From: Scytonema tolypothrichoides VB-61278
GTDB lineage: Bacteria > Cyanobacteriota > Cyanobacteriia > Cyanobacteriales > Nostocaceae
Length of the DNA: 37,408 nt
NCBI RefSeq assembly: GCF_000828085.3
Contig: NZ_JXCA02000002.1
Location: forward strand, 298,885 to 336,292
Reading direction: 5' to 3'
Shown here: positions 15,469 through 25,441 of the stretch, in pieces
Layout of the letters: every line of letters begins with the position of its first letter
How positions within the stretch are numbered: position 1 is the first letter of the stretch
Program-made: the position numbers and the translations under genes
The notes under the pieces: generated by a model
Databases searched by the model: none
What the model was told of the DNA's origin: nothing
The model's input: the letters and a program-made list of their open reading frames with translations, nothing else

Positions 15469-17415
15469 ATGGCTAAATCAATCGTTCCAACAAAAAGGAT
15501 CGGCACAAAGTTCATCAACTGGTTGCTCGAAGAAGACCGAAACGAGAAGGAAAGACCCTACCGCAAAGAAGAACGACACCGCAGCCATCCTTGGTGGCAG
15601 GTTATGTGCTTGACAGGTGTAGATTATTTCTCGACCCTTGGCTATCAACCTGGTATTGCAGCATTGGCAGCAGGCTCTCTCTCTCCTGTGGCAACCCTGA
15701 TTCTGGTTTTGCTGACGCTGTTTGGGGCATTGCCGATTTATCGCCGCGTTGCTGCCAAAAGTCCTCATGGCGAAGGGTCAATTGCTATGCTCGAACATTT
15801 GCTCCCCTGGTGGCAAGGCAAACTATTCGTACTCTGCTTACTCGGCTTTGTAGCAACCGACTTCATCATTACCATTACCCTCTCGGCTGCTGATGCTACT
15901 GCCCATATCATCGAAAATCCCCTGGTGCCAACTTTGCTTCACAACCAGCAGGTCGGTATTACGCTGGTACTCGTGGCATTGCTAGCTGCAGTTTTCCTCA
16001 GAGGTTTCCGAGAAGCGATGAGTATTGCAGTCTTTTTGGTTGGAGTTTATCTACTGTTAAATTTCGTTGTCGTCAGCGTCGGTTTGTATCAAATTCTGAA
16101 TCAACCTTCTGCGATCGCCGACTGGCAGACTAGTCTTTTTGCTACCCATCACAACCCTTTGATCATGCTGGGCGTAGCCGTCCTGGTATTCCCAAAGCTT
16201 GCTTTGGGATTATCAGGCTTTGAGACTGGCGTGACGGTTATGCCTCTGGTGCAAGGTAGCAGCAGCGACACCTCCCGACAGCCCAAAGGGCGCATTCGCA
16301 ATACCCACAAGCTCCTCACTCTTGCTGCTGCGATCATGAGCTTCTTTTTGATCACCAGCAGCTTTGTAACAACTTTACTGATTCCAGCAGCAGAATTTCA
16401 AACTGGGGGCAAGGCAAGTGGGCGCGCCCTCGCCTATTTAGCACACCAGTATCTAGGCAATGGCTTTGGCACAATTTACGATATAAGTACGATCACCATT
16501 CTCTGGTTTGCAGGTGCATCCGCAATGGCAGGGCTTCTCAATATTGTACCTCGCTACCTACCACGCTATGGTATGGCACCGAATTGGGCACGGACAGCAC
16601 GACCTCTGGTGTTAGTCTATACAGCAATTGCTTTTGTTGTTACAATTCTTTTCAAAGCTGATGTGGAAGCTCAAGGTGGGGCTTACGCAACTGGCGTGCT
16701 TGTGTTGATCACCTCGGCGGCGTTTGCTGTCACCTTATCAGCCCATCGCCACGGAGCCAAGCGAGCAAGGCTCGCTTTTGGAATCATCACGCTGCTGTTT
16801 GTTTATACCACTGTTGTCAATATTATCGAAAGACCTGAGGGGATTAGGATCGCTGGGTTCTTCATCAGTGCTATCATCCTCAGTTCACTGGTTTCACGCG
16901 TCTGGCGATCGCTCGAACTACGAGTCGAACGGATTGAAATTGACGAAAATGCCCGTCGCTTTATTGCTGAAGAGAGCCGGGGTACAATACGACTGATTGC
17001 TAATCGATTGGGTGAGGGCGATGTGCGAGAGTATGCTTTAAAGGAGCAAGAAGTGCGCGATGATAACCATATTCCGGCTACCGACCCCATCCTCTTTCTA
17101 GAGATTCAGGTATCCGATGCTTCAGAATTTGCAAACATTATCAGAATAAAAGGGGTGGAGGTCGGTCACTACCGGATTCTGCGTGCCGAGAGTGCAGCCG
17201 TCCCTAACGCGATCGCCGCTATACTTCTATATCTTCGGGACCAGACGGGTAAGATTCCACATGCTTATTTCGGCTGGGCAGAGGGAAACCCGATAAAGTA
17301 CTTGCTCCGCTTTATTTTGTTTGGTGAGGGCGATATTGCTGTGGTCACCCGTGAAGTGTTACGTCGGGCTGAGAAAGACCCAGAACGGCGTCCTTCAATC
17401 CATGTCGGAGGATGA
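15469..17415 (+). CDS. APC-superfamily permease (amino acid or potassium transporter)
   Basis: 648 residues: a 40-residue charged N-terminus, about 12 membrane helices (from [20 protein letters not shown] to about 475) and a cytoplasmic C-terminal domain of about 170 residues starting near [16 protein letters not shown]. The first helix, with [21 protein letters not shown], and [15 protein letters not shown] place it in the APC superfamily. The long C-terminal domain is reminiscent of KUP/KimA-type potassium transporters, but I cannot separate an amino-acid from a potassium substrate. The ATG at 15469 has GGAG 9 bases upstream; a TTG at 15466 is less likely. It stands alone, with repeats downstream. 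Confidence 0.8.
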   Translation: MAKSIVPTKRIGTKFINWLLEEDRNEKERPYRKEERHRSHPWWQVMCLTGVDYFSTLGYQPGIAALAAGSLSPVATLILVLLTLFGALPIYRRVAAKSPHGEGSIAMLEHLLPWWQGKLFVLCLLGFVATDFIITITLSAADATAHIIENPLVPTLLHNQQVGITLVLVALLAAVFLRGFREAMSIAVFLVGVYLLLNFVVVSVGLYQILNQPSAIADWQTSLFATHHNPLIMLGVAVLVFPKLALGLSGFETGVTVMPLVQGSSSDTSRQPKGRIRNTHKLLTLAAAIMSFFLITSSFVTTLLIPAAEFQTGGKASGRALAYLAHQYLGNGFGTIYDISTITILWFAGASAMAGLLNIVPRYLPRYGMAPNWARTARPLVLVYTAIAFVVTILFKADVEAQGGAYATGVLVLITSAAFAVTLSAHRHGAKRARLAFGIITLLFVYTTVVNIIERPEGIRIAGFFISAIILSSLVSRVWRSLELRVERIEIDENARRFIAEESRGTIRLIANRLGEGDVREYALKEQEVRDDNHIPATDPILFLEIQVSDASEFANIIRIKGVEVGHYRILRAESAAVPNAIAAILLYLRDQTGKIPHAYFGWAEGNPIKYLLRFILFGEGDIAVVTREVLRRAEKDPERRPSIHVGG

Positions 17416-17432
17416 ACGACTGCTAAGGATGA

Positions 17433-17600
17433 AAAGGAGTTAGGAGTCAGGAGTCAGAATACCCCACCAATCAAGTCAGGGGTTTCAAGCGTAGATATTT
17501 TTCTTTATTCACAAAACTGTAAAATCGCTTGCTCTAAACCTCCCTTGGACATCCAGTCTAAAGAATCCCCAAGCTGGATTCTGGCTCCTAAATTCTGAAT
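17433..17600. repeat. Dispersed repeat with GGAGTCA units and inverted ends
   Basis: Directly after the permease, TTAGGAGTCAGGAGTCAGAA opens and ATTCTGGCTCCTAAATTCTG closes the stretch; the ends are inverted copies of each other. This type of unit is common in filamentous cyanobacteria. The remaining gap to 17744 is AT-rich and shows nothing else. Confidence 0.5.
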
Positions 17601-17744
17601 ACTTCTTCAGTAAATTAAGATCAAGCGCTGTGTCATTTGTGACATAAGTGCTATTAGTCTTTTGTTGTTGCATCAAAGTCAGCTAAAACAAGGACGGAGC
17701 CTAAACAAAATATAAATGCTTTAAATAAAAATTCTTAAACATTA

Positions 17745-17830
17745 TAACGTGAGTTCGACGGGTTGAAAAATGTGCAAAAAACTCTCGCGTCTGGAATTAG
17801 AAGAAAAATCCGTCCGTCGAACTCACGTTA
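17745..17830. mobile_element. 86-bp element with perfect 17-bp terminal inverted repeats
   Basis: TAACGTGAGTTCGACGG at 17745-17761 is repeated exactly in inverse at 17814-17830, with 52 bp between. The arms are too far apart for an efficient terminator and look like the ends of a miniature transposable element, unrelated to the IS630 ends. It lies 13 bp downstream of the hybrid kinase stop. The parent transposase is not in the window. Confidence 0.65.
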
Positions 17831-17843
17831 AAGGTGAGATTCT

Positions 17844-20800
17844 CTAAACATGAAAATCATGACGACCAGCAAGAGACGCCACAACTGCAATCAATTCTGC
17901 TGGCTCAACGGGCTTAGCAACATGGGTTTGATAGCCAGAACGCAAGGCACGAATTCGATCCTCAAAACGAGCAAAGGCGGTGACTGCTGCAGCTGGAATA
18001 TCTCCTCCCATGGATGATGGAAGTCCTCGCAGTCTGCGGATAAACTCATACCCGTCTTTCCCAGGCATACCAATATCACTAATTACTACGTGAGGTTTCT
18101 GGGTTTGTACAAGTTCAAGCGCCTGCTCAACACAGGAAGCGGTAAAAACCATAGCCCCAGAGTCTTCAAGAATTGTCCTCACCAACTCTTGAGCATCGAC
18201 TTCATCATCGACTACGAGAACTTTCGTATCTACAAGGTTTTTTTGCTCACATTGGTTTTTTGTGAACCTCTCATCATCAAAACTGTGTTCAACTGCTTGA
18301 GTATGACTATTGCTTTGTGTGTGAGCGAGCGGAAGTATCACAGTAAATGTAGCGCCTTGTCCCTCTCCAGGGCTTATTGCTTGTACGGTTCCTCCATGAA
18401 GCTCAACGAGTTGCTTGACAATTGAAAGCCCTAACCCCAAACCGCCAAACTTCCGTGTTGTGGAAGCATCTGCTTGCCGAAAACGGTCGAAAACGTATGG
18501 CAAAAACTCAGATTTGATGCCTTGACCATTATCACTAATTATTAGCTCAACATGTTTATCCATCTTTTCAAGCAACACGCGCACCTTTCCACCCGAATGG
18601 GTGAATTTAATGGCGTTGGAAAGAAGATTCCACACGACTTGTTGCAATCTGTTCGGATCACCAGTTATGAAAATAGGAAGCGCATCAAAAACTGTTTGAA
18701 GTCGTATGTTCTTGGCTTGCACAGATGGAAGGACAGATTCAATCGCCGCTTCGATAACCGAGCGAAAATTAACATTCGTAACATTGAGTTGAACTTTACC
18801 CGAGATGATTCGGCTCATGTCCAAAAGGTCTTCGATAATATGTGCTTGCGAACGCGAGTTTCTCTCAATCGTCTCCAGCCCCTTTTTCAATTCCGCAAGA
18901 CCAATTTTTCCTCTACGCAAAATCTGAGTCCAACCTAGGATTGCATTGAGTGGTGTTCGGAGTTCGTGAGAGAGGGTTGCAAGAAATTCATCTTTTAAAC
19001 GCCCAATTTTCTCTGCTTCCGCACGGGCTACCTGCTCGCTTTGCAAAAGCTGTTCGCGTCGGTCTTCTAGATGTTTGCGGTCAGTGATATCACGAAAGTT
19101 GACTGAAAGCCCGTCAGCAGAAGGGTAAGCATGCACTTCCACCCATCGGTTAGAGAAAGCGGATAATACCTCAAAGTGCACCGCAACTTGCTCACGTATG
19201 GCTTTATGATACTGCTCCTCAAAAGCAGTACCCCTTACCATCGGAAACTCGTCCCAGACGACTTTCCCGAGCAACTCTTCGCGTGTTTTGCCCAAGTACT
19301 CCTCACATCGCCGATTCACAAATGTAAATCGCCACTGTCGGTCAAGTCCATAAAAGGCGTCGGTGACGCGTTCGAGAATGGCTGCCCGTTCTTGAGCTGC
19401 TTCAATTTCCAAGCGGGAGCGAGCAGCTTCCTGGCGCAGCTTTGCTGTTTCCAAGCTAGCTTTCACACGAGCCAAAAGTTCTCGCGCGCTAAACGGCTTT
19501 ACCAAATAGTCGTCTGCTCCCGCCTCCAGTCCCTCAACACGTGATTCTTCACCCGCACGAGCTGAAAGGAGAACAATTGGGACAGAACGTGTACGCTCGT
19601 CAGCACGAAGCTGTGTCAAAAGACCAAAGCCGTCGAGTTTCGGCATCATAATATCACTGAGCACTAAGTCCGGCACTTGTTCATATGCCACAGCCAAAGC
19701 TGCCTCACCGTCTGCTACAGCGACAACTTCATATTGTGCGCTCAAAAGCTTTCGCACATATTCACGCATATCTGCGTTGTCATCCGCCAGGAGAATTCGG
19801 GCAGGGGCAAAATTTCTCTCCTCTGCTCCTCTGCTCTCCTGCTCCCCTGCTCCCCTCTCCCCCCTATCCCCAGAGGGGACCCCGAGTCCCCCCTGCTCCC
19901 CTGCTCCCCCTGCTCCCCCTGCTTCTTCAGGTACCCACCGTAACGCTTCTTCAACAAATGCATCGGCTCGAATATTTGTTGAGGTAAGTGTGCGTTCACT
20001 TCCAATTCGCTCTGAGGGGAGGTGGTGCTTGCCCCGTGGAATTGAGATAGTAAAAGTACTCCCAGAGCCATAAACGCTTTGTATCCGCACATTACCACCG
20101 TGGAGTTTAGCAAGTTCCTGCACAAGTGCAAGACCAATCCCAGTACCTTCATGGGTTCGACCTTGCGTTCCTTCTATGCGGTGGAATCGCTTAAGTACGT
20201 TGTTCAGTTCAGATTCAGGAATACCGCTACCTGTATCTTCGACTTGAAGCTCAAGGTTCTCCCCAACTATGTGCTGACGAACGGTAATATGACCTTGTTG
20301 CGTAAATTTCAAAGCGTTCGAGAGTAGGTTAAGGACAATCTTTTCCCAAAAATCTCGGTCTACATAAATCGGCTCGCTTAATGGTGGACAATCAACCACC
20401 AACTGTAACCCTGCTTTCTCAATCGCCGAGCGAAACACACTTGCAAGATCCGTTGTCAGTGCAGCCAAATCTGTAGGTTCGTACACCGCTTGCATTCGAC
20501 CTGCTTCGATCCGCGAAAAGTCAAGAAGCGTATTGACAAGTTTCAACAGCCTTAGACTGTTGCGGTGAGCAACGGTAATCCGTTCTCGCTGATTCGGTGG
20601 GAATTGCGGGTCGTAAAGCGCGTCTTCCAACGGACCTAGCATGAGCGTCAGCGGGGTGCGGAACTCATGACTGACGTTGGAAAAGAAGGTGGTTTTTGCT
20701 CTGTCAAGTTCGGCAAGCATTTCAGCGCGCCGCCGTTCTTGCTCGTACGCCTGGGCGTTTCCCACAGCGACGGATACTTGCGCTGCAAGCAGTTCATAGA

Positions 20801-21731
20801 AAGATTTGTAACCTTCGTCGAGTGCTCGATTAGGACTGACTCCAGCAACCAGAACACCAAGTGGAGCTGTTTGAGTTGATGAAGCGATTGGCATCACCAG
20901 TGCAGCACGGGTAGCCTCATTCCAGGGACCGCCAGGAATATTTTTATAGCAATCTACACCTTCAATCAGGACAGTTTCACCAGTTGCTGCTTGTGCCAGA
21001 GACCACACGTGTCTTCCTGGTGCTGTCACATCTACAGAAACTGGGCTAAGTCGTTCTCCCTCTGGCAACCGTACCGAAGAGCGCAGTGTCAGAGTTTTTC
21101 CATCGGTTTCACGGAGATAGATCAGTGCGAACGGCACATCTAGGGGGTGTTCTGCGATCGCCGCTGCTAAGTCCTGGCACGTCGTCTCTACACTGCGCGT
21201 CTCGCCTGCTTTCGATGCCAAATCACGAAGCAGTCGCAACCTCCGCTCACCTAATACCTGCTGCGTGACTTCGCTACAAACGCAAAACATACCAACAATT
21301 TGCCCCAAATCATCTTCCGCCGGGGCATGAGACAAGCTAAAGTAGGACTCCTCACGATAGCCTGCTCGTTCCAAAACAAGCATCTGTGCCTCAACCCAAT
21401 TTGCCATGCCGGTCGCCATGACTTCCTCAATCATCGGACCAAGTGTATCCCACGCCTCAGCCAGTGTAATTCTAATATCAGTACCAAGAGCGGCAGGGTG
21501 TTTGTCACCAATCAGCTTAGAATAGGCATCGTTGTAAAACTGAATGAGATTGTCACCCCAAATCAAGATCATTGGATACCGTGACGCCAAAAGAGTCTTC
21601 ACCGTACTTTTCAGGCTTTGCGACCATGTCTCAACTGAACCAACAGGTGTGCTTGCCCAATCGAACGCACGCATACGTGCTCTCATCTCACCAGGTCCTG
21701 GGAAGGAGTCCGATTGATGCCCGTCCCTCAT
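17844..21731 (-). CDS. Hybrid sensor histidine kinase with two kinase cores and two receivers
   Basis: A 1295-residue soluble sensor with no membrane segment. Order: N-terminal PAS-like (about 20-155), GAF (about 165-325), HisKA 1 with His355 in SHEFRTPL, ATPase 1 (LLSNALKF, DTGSGIP, GTGIGL), a repeat-derived Gly/Glu linker (601-640), receiver 1 with Asp693 in LSDIMMPKLD and Lys745, PAS (785-885), HisKA 2 with His922 in SHELRTPL, ATPase 2 (LLSNAIKF, DNGQGI, GLGLGL), receiver 2 with Asp1219 in SDIGMPG and Lys1273. All phosphotransfer residues are present, so an internal phosphorelay is possible; output must go to another protein. The ATG at 21731 follows a purine-rich site (AAAGGG); an in-frame TTG at 21851 would add 40 unlike residues. 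Confidence 0.9.
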   Translation of the reverse strand: MRDGHQSDSFPGPGEMRARMRAFDWASTPVGSVETWSQSLKSTVKTLLASRYPMILIWGDNLIQFYNDAYSKLIGDKHPAALGTDIRITLAEAWDTLGPMIEEVMATGMANWVEAQMLVLERAGYREESYFSLSHAPAEDDLGQIVGMFCVCSEVTQQVLGERRLRLLRDLASKAGETRSVETTCQDLAAAIAEHPLDVPFALIYLRETDGKTLTLRSSVRLPEGERLSPVSVDVTAPGRHVWSLAQAATGETVLIEGVDCYKNIPGGPWNEATRAALVMPIASSTQTAPLGVLVAGVSPNRALDEGYKSFYELLAAQVSVAVGNAQAYEQERRRAEMLAELDRAKTTFFSNVSHEFRTPLTLMLGPLEDALYDPQFPPNQRERITVAHRNSLRLLKLVNTLLDFSRIEAGRMQAVYEPTDLAALTTDLASVFRSAIEKAGLQLVVDCPPLSEPIYVDRDFWEKIVLNLLSNALKFTQQGHITVRQHIVGENLELQVEDTGSGIPESELNNVLKRFHRIEGTQGRTHEGTGIGLALVQELAKLHGGNVRIQSVYGSGSTFTISIPRGKHHLPSERIGSERTLTSTNIRADAFVEEALRWVPEEAGGAGGAGEQGGLGVPSGDRGERGAGEQESRGAEERNFAPARILLADDNADMREYVRKLLSAQYEVVAVADGEAALAVAYEQVPDLVLSDIMMPKLDGFGLLTQLRADERTRSVPIVLLSARAGEESRVEGLEAGADDYLVKPFSARELLARVKASLETAKLRQEAARSRLEIEAAQERAAILERVTDAFYGLDRQWRFTFVNRRCEEYLGKTREELLGKVVWDEFPMVRGTAFEEQYHKAIREQVAVHFEVLSAFSNRWVEVHAYPSADGLSVNFRDITDRKHLEDRREQLLQSEQVARAEAEKIGRLKDEFLATLSHELRTPLNAILGWTQILRRGKIGLAELKKGLETIERNSRSQAHIIEDLLDMSRIISGKVQLNVTNVNFRSVIEAAIESVLPSVQAKNIRLQTVFDALPIFITGDPNRLQQVVWNLLSNAIKFTHSGGKVRVLLEKMDKHVELIISDNGQGIKSEFLPYVFDRFRQADASTTRKFGGLGLGLSIVKQLVELHGGTVQAISPGEGQGATFTVILPLAHTQSNSHTQAVEHSFDDERFTKNQCEQKNLVDTKVLVVDDEVDAQELVRTILEDSGAMVFTASCVEQALELVQTQKPHVVISDIGMPGKDGYEFIRRLRGLPSSMGGDIPAAAVTAFARFEDRIRALRSGYQTHVAKPVEPAELIAVVASLAGRHDFHV
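19816..19926. repeat. CCCCTGCT short tandem repeat inserted in frame in the hybrid kinase
   Basis: About 110 bp made mostly of CCCCTGCT-like octamers, with a central CCCCAGAGGGGACCCC hairpin. It encodes the Gly/Glu/Arg-rich linker (EEAGGAGGAGEQ, then GERGAGEQESRGAEE) between ATPase 1 and receiver 1. The same octamers fill the MITE at 9860-9895. Short tandemly repeated sequences of this sort are known from heterocystous cyanobacteria, usually between genes. Confidence 0.75.
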
Positions 21732-22290
21732 AAGTGCCCTTTGTCCTCTTGTCGCGTTTATTGGCGTGCTGCTTGCTTTTTGGGAGTTTGGCACCCTAGG
21801 GTGCTGCTGAAGTAGGCACTGCTTTTCGCGGACAACTTCGCTAATTCCCAAATCCCATTATGACACGAAATTTTAGGTACGTAAAAAGCAGTAACAAGTG
21901 GAGATTTGTGCTACAAGACGCCACACGATTTTCTGGTTTGATGCTTCGATAATTTGTATCTACAGAGGGAGACATTTAAGAGCAAAATCTTCTATATCCC
22001 TCTGTATTAATTGAATACACCTTTATTTCAGGAGTTTTCTTTCGGTCGTGCTTTACTACAGAAACTGCTCATAACATATCCTCAAAAAACTTTTTCAAGC
22101 TGACGTTAATAATTGCAGTTTTAACGGTCAAAGGTAAAGCCAAAGCTGTGAAGATGATAACAGCGGTTAAAAAACTTTCTTCATCAGTTACTCTTCATTT
22201 TTTTAACTTTGAAATACTGCAATTTGTTGGTCAGAGTATTTATACAATTTCTATGTGAAGATGCACATTATTAGCCTGTAGAGGCAGGAC

Positions 22291-22558
22291 GCCAGGTGCT
22301 AAGAAAGCGGGAAGCCCTATGCCTACGGCACGGCTGCGCCTATCGGGTATGCCTGCGACACGTCTATGTCCTATGCCCTGCGGGCACGCTGCGAAGGGCG
22401 GACACGCTTAGCGAACGCCTAACGCAGTCGCCAAGTGAGGAGCCAGTGCGGTCTTGGGGTCTCCCCAAGTAGAGCATAGCCGCGTTGGAAACCCGTCATT
22501 CGCGCTGTCTCACCGCCAGAGGCGTCTAAGCCTGTGAAACCCGGTGTTAGCACCTGGC
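22291..22558. repeat. Mosaic repeat element with GCCAGGTGCTAA inverted ends
   Basis: GCCAGGTGCTAA at 22291-22302 and its inverse TTAGCACCTGGC at 22547-22558 bound a GC-rich stretch of smaller palindromic modules (for example CACGCTGCGAAGG, CCGCCAGAGGCG). Its first 27 bases recur inside the MITE at 7603, and GTCATTCGCGCTG recurs at 1129. No protein is encoded. Confidence 0.6.
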
Positions 22559-22685
22559 TCCTTTGTATGTGTAGCCCCAGGCTTATAGCCTGTGGGGATA
22601 ATATGCAGCCTCATAGACAATGAGTATTAGATTTCTTTTTTCATCAAAAATCTTTTCTGTTTGGTACATATTCCACTGGATTGTT

Positions 22686-22715
22686 AGGTTAACTAAAAGT
22701 TAATAAAAAATTAAA
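22686..22715 (-). promoter_or_regulatory. Pho box (three 8-bp repeats, 3-bp spacers) upstream of phoX
   Basis: On the minus strand the site reads TTTAATTT-ttt-ATTAACTT-tta-GTTAACCT. Cyanobacterial Pho boxes (SphR/PhoB sites) are tandem YTTAACCW-like octamers with 3-bp spacing; the third copy fits best, the first poorly. It lies about 280 bp before the phoX ATG and would make the gene inducible by phosphate starvation. Confidence 0.55.
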
Positions 22716-22995
22716 AAAATAATAAGCAATGGTAAAAAATTAGACTTTGACTTCTAAGAAGTTAGAAAATATATTGATGGATGATATATTTAAATCGAAT
22801 CAATATTACTCAGTAGTAAAGAGAGATAAACTCTCCTTAATTTTGCTTATTTATCTGCGTTTTCAAATGCGGACAAATTCTCGTGTTTGACGGTAAATAT
22901 GCTCTGAAAAATCGAAACTGAAAAATTGAAACAATGGATATTCCAAAGAGTTTTTAGGCTCATGATTCTAGCTATTTTTATTGAGAGGCAATCCA

Positions 22996-25431
22996 ATGTC
23001 CAAATTTACACGTAGGCAGCTATTAGCTTTCTTTGGAGCGAGTGCAGGTGCAACTGTGCTAGCTCCAGCTTTTGGGGAAAAACTTTTTGGCAGCAATGTT
23101 AGTATCGCTGCTGATAAGGTTGGACCCCTAAAATTTACTCCAGTACGTTTGCCCCATCCTTTACCAATTTACACGCAGCAAAAGAGCTACTTACCAACAG
23201 GAATTGAGCAAGGAAACGTACTAGAACCGAATGGTGATGCACGTTTAAATAGCTACAACGTACTTGATGACGTTGTGGTACCGCCGGAATATGAACGGTA
23301 TGTCATAGTGCGTTGGGGCGATCGCGTCTTTCCAAACCAAGAAGACTACTTTGGCTACAACAGCGACTACACAAGCTTTATTCCCATTGGCAAAAGCCTC
23401 AATGACGGTTACCTGTGGAACAACCACGAATACGTCTCCTACCCAATTTCTTTTATTGCACCCAACACCTCAAGTGACTTGGCACGCTTCCCCACAAGTT
23501 ACTCCCTAGTCATTGGACAAGATTTACCAGAAGACAAAAATAGTATCGCAGTCTTGGGTGAATTCTTGTATAACCTGGGTGGTTCTGTCGTACGGATTGC
23601 CCGTGAAAACCGTAATGGGCGCTTTGCTGTTGTCCGTGACCCCAAAAACCGCCGCATTCATGGACTTTCGGGTTTAGGAATCAACAAAGAACGTACTGAT
23701 AATTATAAAGACGTCACCTCTTGGGGTTCCAAAAGCTACCAGAAAGGAGACGATAATTATCTCATTAGTACTGGACCTGCTGCTAGCGAAGTCTTTTCTT
23801 TGAGTTCTGACGGACTGGGTAACAAAATCATTGGCACTGGATTCAACTGTTCTGGCGGGACAACTCCTTGGGGAACCATCTTGACTGCAGAGGAGAACTT
23901 CCAAGCCAGTACAACCTTTTTCGTTGGAGTTCAAGAAAATGTAAACCCCAACGGTACCCAGACAGGCTACATCGAAGGCACCACAGGAGCTGCATTTGGC
24001 TTGGTTGGCGAAAAATACGGCTGGATGGTAGAAATCGATCCAGCTGATCCAAGTTTCCGCCCACGCAAACACACTGCTTTGGGTCGCTACCGCCACGAAA
24101 ATATCGCTGTGCGCACAGAAGCTGGAAAACCATTAGTAGGCTACTTGGGTGATGACCGACGCGGGGGTCACACTTGGAAGTTTGTCAGTTCTGGTACAGT
24201 GACTTATCCCACTGATAAGAACAACAGCCGCTTATTTGAAGATGGCACTCTGTATGTTGCCCGTTATAATGCTGACGGTACAGGTGAATGGATTCCCCTA
24301 AACTTAAATACCCCCACCAATCCAATTCCACCATCAACTCTTGCCTCAGTGGAAGTTGCAGCATTGGGCAGGGCTTCTAATGGTGGTAATCTTCGTCTAC
24401 CAAGGCGCAGTGGTATTTTAGGACAAACTTCAAACGGCGGATCAATCACTGTTACAATAACGCAGGTCACTAATTCAACAACTGGGGCTGTAACCTCTTA
24501 CGGTGAAGCTGAAGCTATACCTGCCTACCAAGGTAAAAAGCTTTCCGATTTCTACACAAGTCAGGGTGCAGTGCTAGTTGATGCTTTTTTAGCTGCCAAT
24601 CTCGCCGGAGGAACACCAACTGCTCGTCCTGAGGATTTGGAAATTAACCCCAGAAATCCTAGAGAAGTCTTTATCGCCTACACAGACGGTGCTGCATCAG
24701 GAGATGGATATCCTGATTCTCGAATCTTTGTAGTTTCCAAGTACAGTTCTGCCGTCAACGCCGCACAGCCTTCAGGGGAACTTTTTAAGATTATCGAAGA
24801 TAGCCAAGATAGTACAGGGAAAACCTTCCGTTGGCAGCGATTTGCCAAAGGTGGAGAAGCAGGGGCAGAACCTGGAGATGGCTTTGCCAACGTGGATAAC
24901 TTGGCATTTGATAGCCGAGGGAATATTTGGGGTGTCACTGATATGTCTACCGAGGCTCACAATGGTTTCACCACAGGTGCGAACCCAGAACCATTACGGA
25001 TAGACCATAGGGTTGTGGGTGCGAACTCGCCCAGCCAGGATGATTCTAATTTCAATGTTGCGACTTCTAGCCTGATTGGAGTTTTTGGCAATAACTGGCT
25101 GTTCTTCATTCCTACCAGCGGTCCTGATGCTGGGGAAGTTGTCCCGTTTGCTTATGGACCACCACGCTGTGAGTTAACCGGACCTACTTTTGTGGGGAAT
25201 ACACTGATTATTTCTGTGCAGCATCCTGGAGAAGAGGTTCCATTCTCCCCTCAGCAAACCTTAAGCCGGGAGATAGAGATCTTGAACTTGGATGGGACTT
25301 TGTTCACTCAGCAACGAAGTGTTCCACGTGGTAGTAACTGGCCTAGTAACATTGAGGGGAATCTTGAGGGACCACCGCGTCCAGCAGTGATTGGAATTCG
25401 ACGCAAAGAGTCGAATGGTCGGTTTGTCTAA
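22996..25431 (+). CDS. phoX: PhoX-family (DUF839) alkaline phosphatase, Tat-exported
   Basis: PhoX enzymes are Fe/Ca-dependent phosphomonoesterases that release phosphate outside the cytoplasm under phosphate starvation. The 811-residue protein begins with a Tat signal (TRRQLLAFFGASAGATVLAP, twin Arg at 6-7). Family motifs follow: CSGGTTPWGTILTAEENF, GRYRHENIAVR, GGHTWKFV, RPEDLEINP, VDNLAFDSRGNIWGVTDMS and PPRCELTGPTFV. The length is in the upper range for the family. The ATG at 22996 (GAGAGG 7 bases upstream) is preferred to a TTG at 22981. A Pho box upstream supports regulation by phosphate. It is transcribed alone; palindromic repeats follow the stop. Confidence 0.9.
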   Translation: MSKFTRRQLLAFFGASAGATVLAPAFGEKLFGSNVSIAADKVGPLKFTPVRLPHPLPIYTQQKSYLPTGIEQGNVLEPNGDARLNSYNVLDDVVVPPEYERYVIVRWGDRVFPNQEDYFGYNSDYTSFIPIGKSLNDGYLWNNHEYVSYPISFIAPNTSSDLARFPTSYSLVIGQDLPEDKNSIAVLGEFLYNLGGSVVRIARENRNGRFAVVRDPKNRRIHGLSGLGINKERTDNYKDVTSWGSKSYQKGDDNYLISTGPAASEVFSLSSDGLGNKIIGTGFNCSGGTTPWGTILTAEENFQASTTFFVGVQENVNPNGTQTGYIEGTTGAAFGLVGEKYGWMVEIDPADPSFRPRKHTALGRYRHENIAVRTEAGKPLVGYLGDDRRGGHTWKFVSSGTVTYPTDKNNSRLFEDGTLYVARYNADGTGEWIPLNLNTPTNPIPPSTLASVEVAALGRASNGGNLRLPRRSGILGQTSNGGSITVTITQVTNSTTGAVTSYGEAEAIPAYQGKKLSDFYTSQGAVLVDAFLAANLAGGTPTARPEDLEINPRNPREVFIAYTDGAASGDGYPDSRIFVVSKYSSAVNAAQPSGELFKIIEDSQDSTGKTFRWQRFAKGGEAGAEPGDGFANVDNLAFDSRGNIWGVTDMSTEAHNGFTTGANPEPLRIDHRVVGANSPSQDDSNFNVATSSLIGVFGNNWLFFIPTSGPDAGEVVPFAYGPPRCELTGPTFVGNTLIISVQHPGEEVPFSPQQTLSREIEILNLDGTLFTQQRSVPRGSNWPSNIEGNLEGPPRPAVIGIRRKESNGRFV

Positions 25432-25441
25432 TTTTCTCTGG

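Larger units (their letters stand above)
21732..22995. other. Long gene-free gap between divergent hybrid kinase and phoX
   Basis: About 1.26 kb without a credible gene. It holds an inverted repeat TACAGAGGGA/TCCCTCTGTA at 21961-22006, the 268-bp repeat element at 22291-22558, and a Pho box at 22686-22715. A GAGAGG ribosome-binding site lies 7 bases before the phoX ATG. The section 22010-22280 shows nothing recognisable. Confidence 0.5.

Noticed and set aside
19677-20152. Several open frames on both strands over the hybrid kinase
   Set aside because: They lie over the tandem repeat and conserved kinase domains; the Pro/Ser-rich and Gly/Glu-rich proteins are products of the repeat composition.
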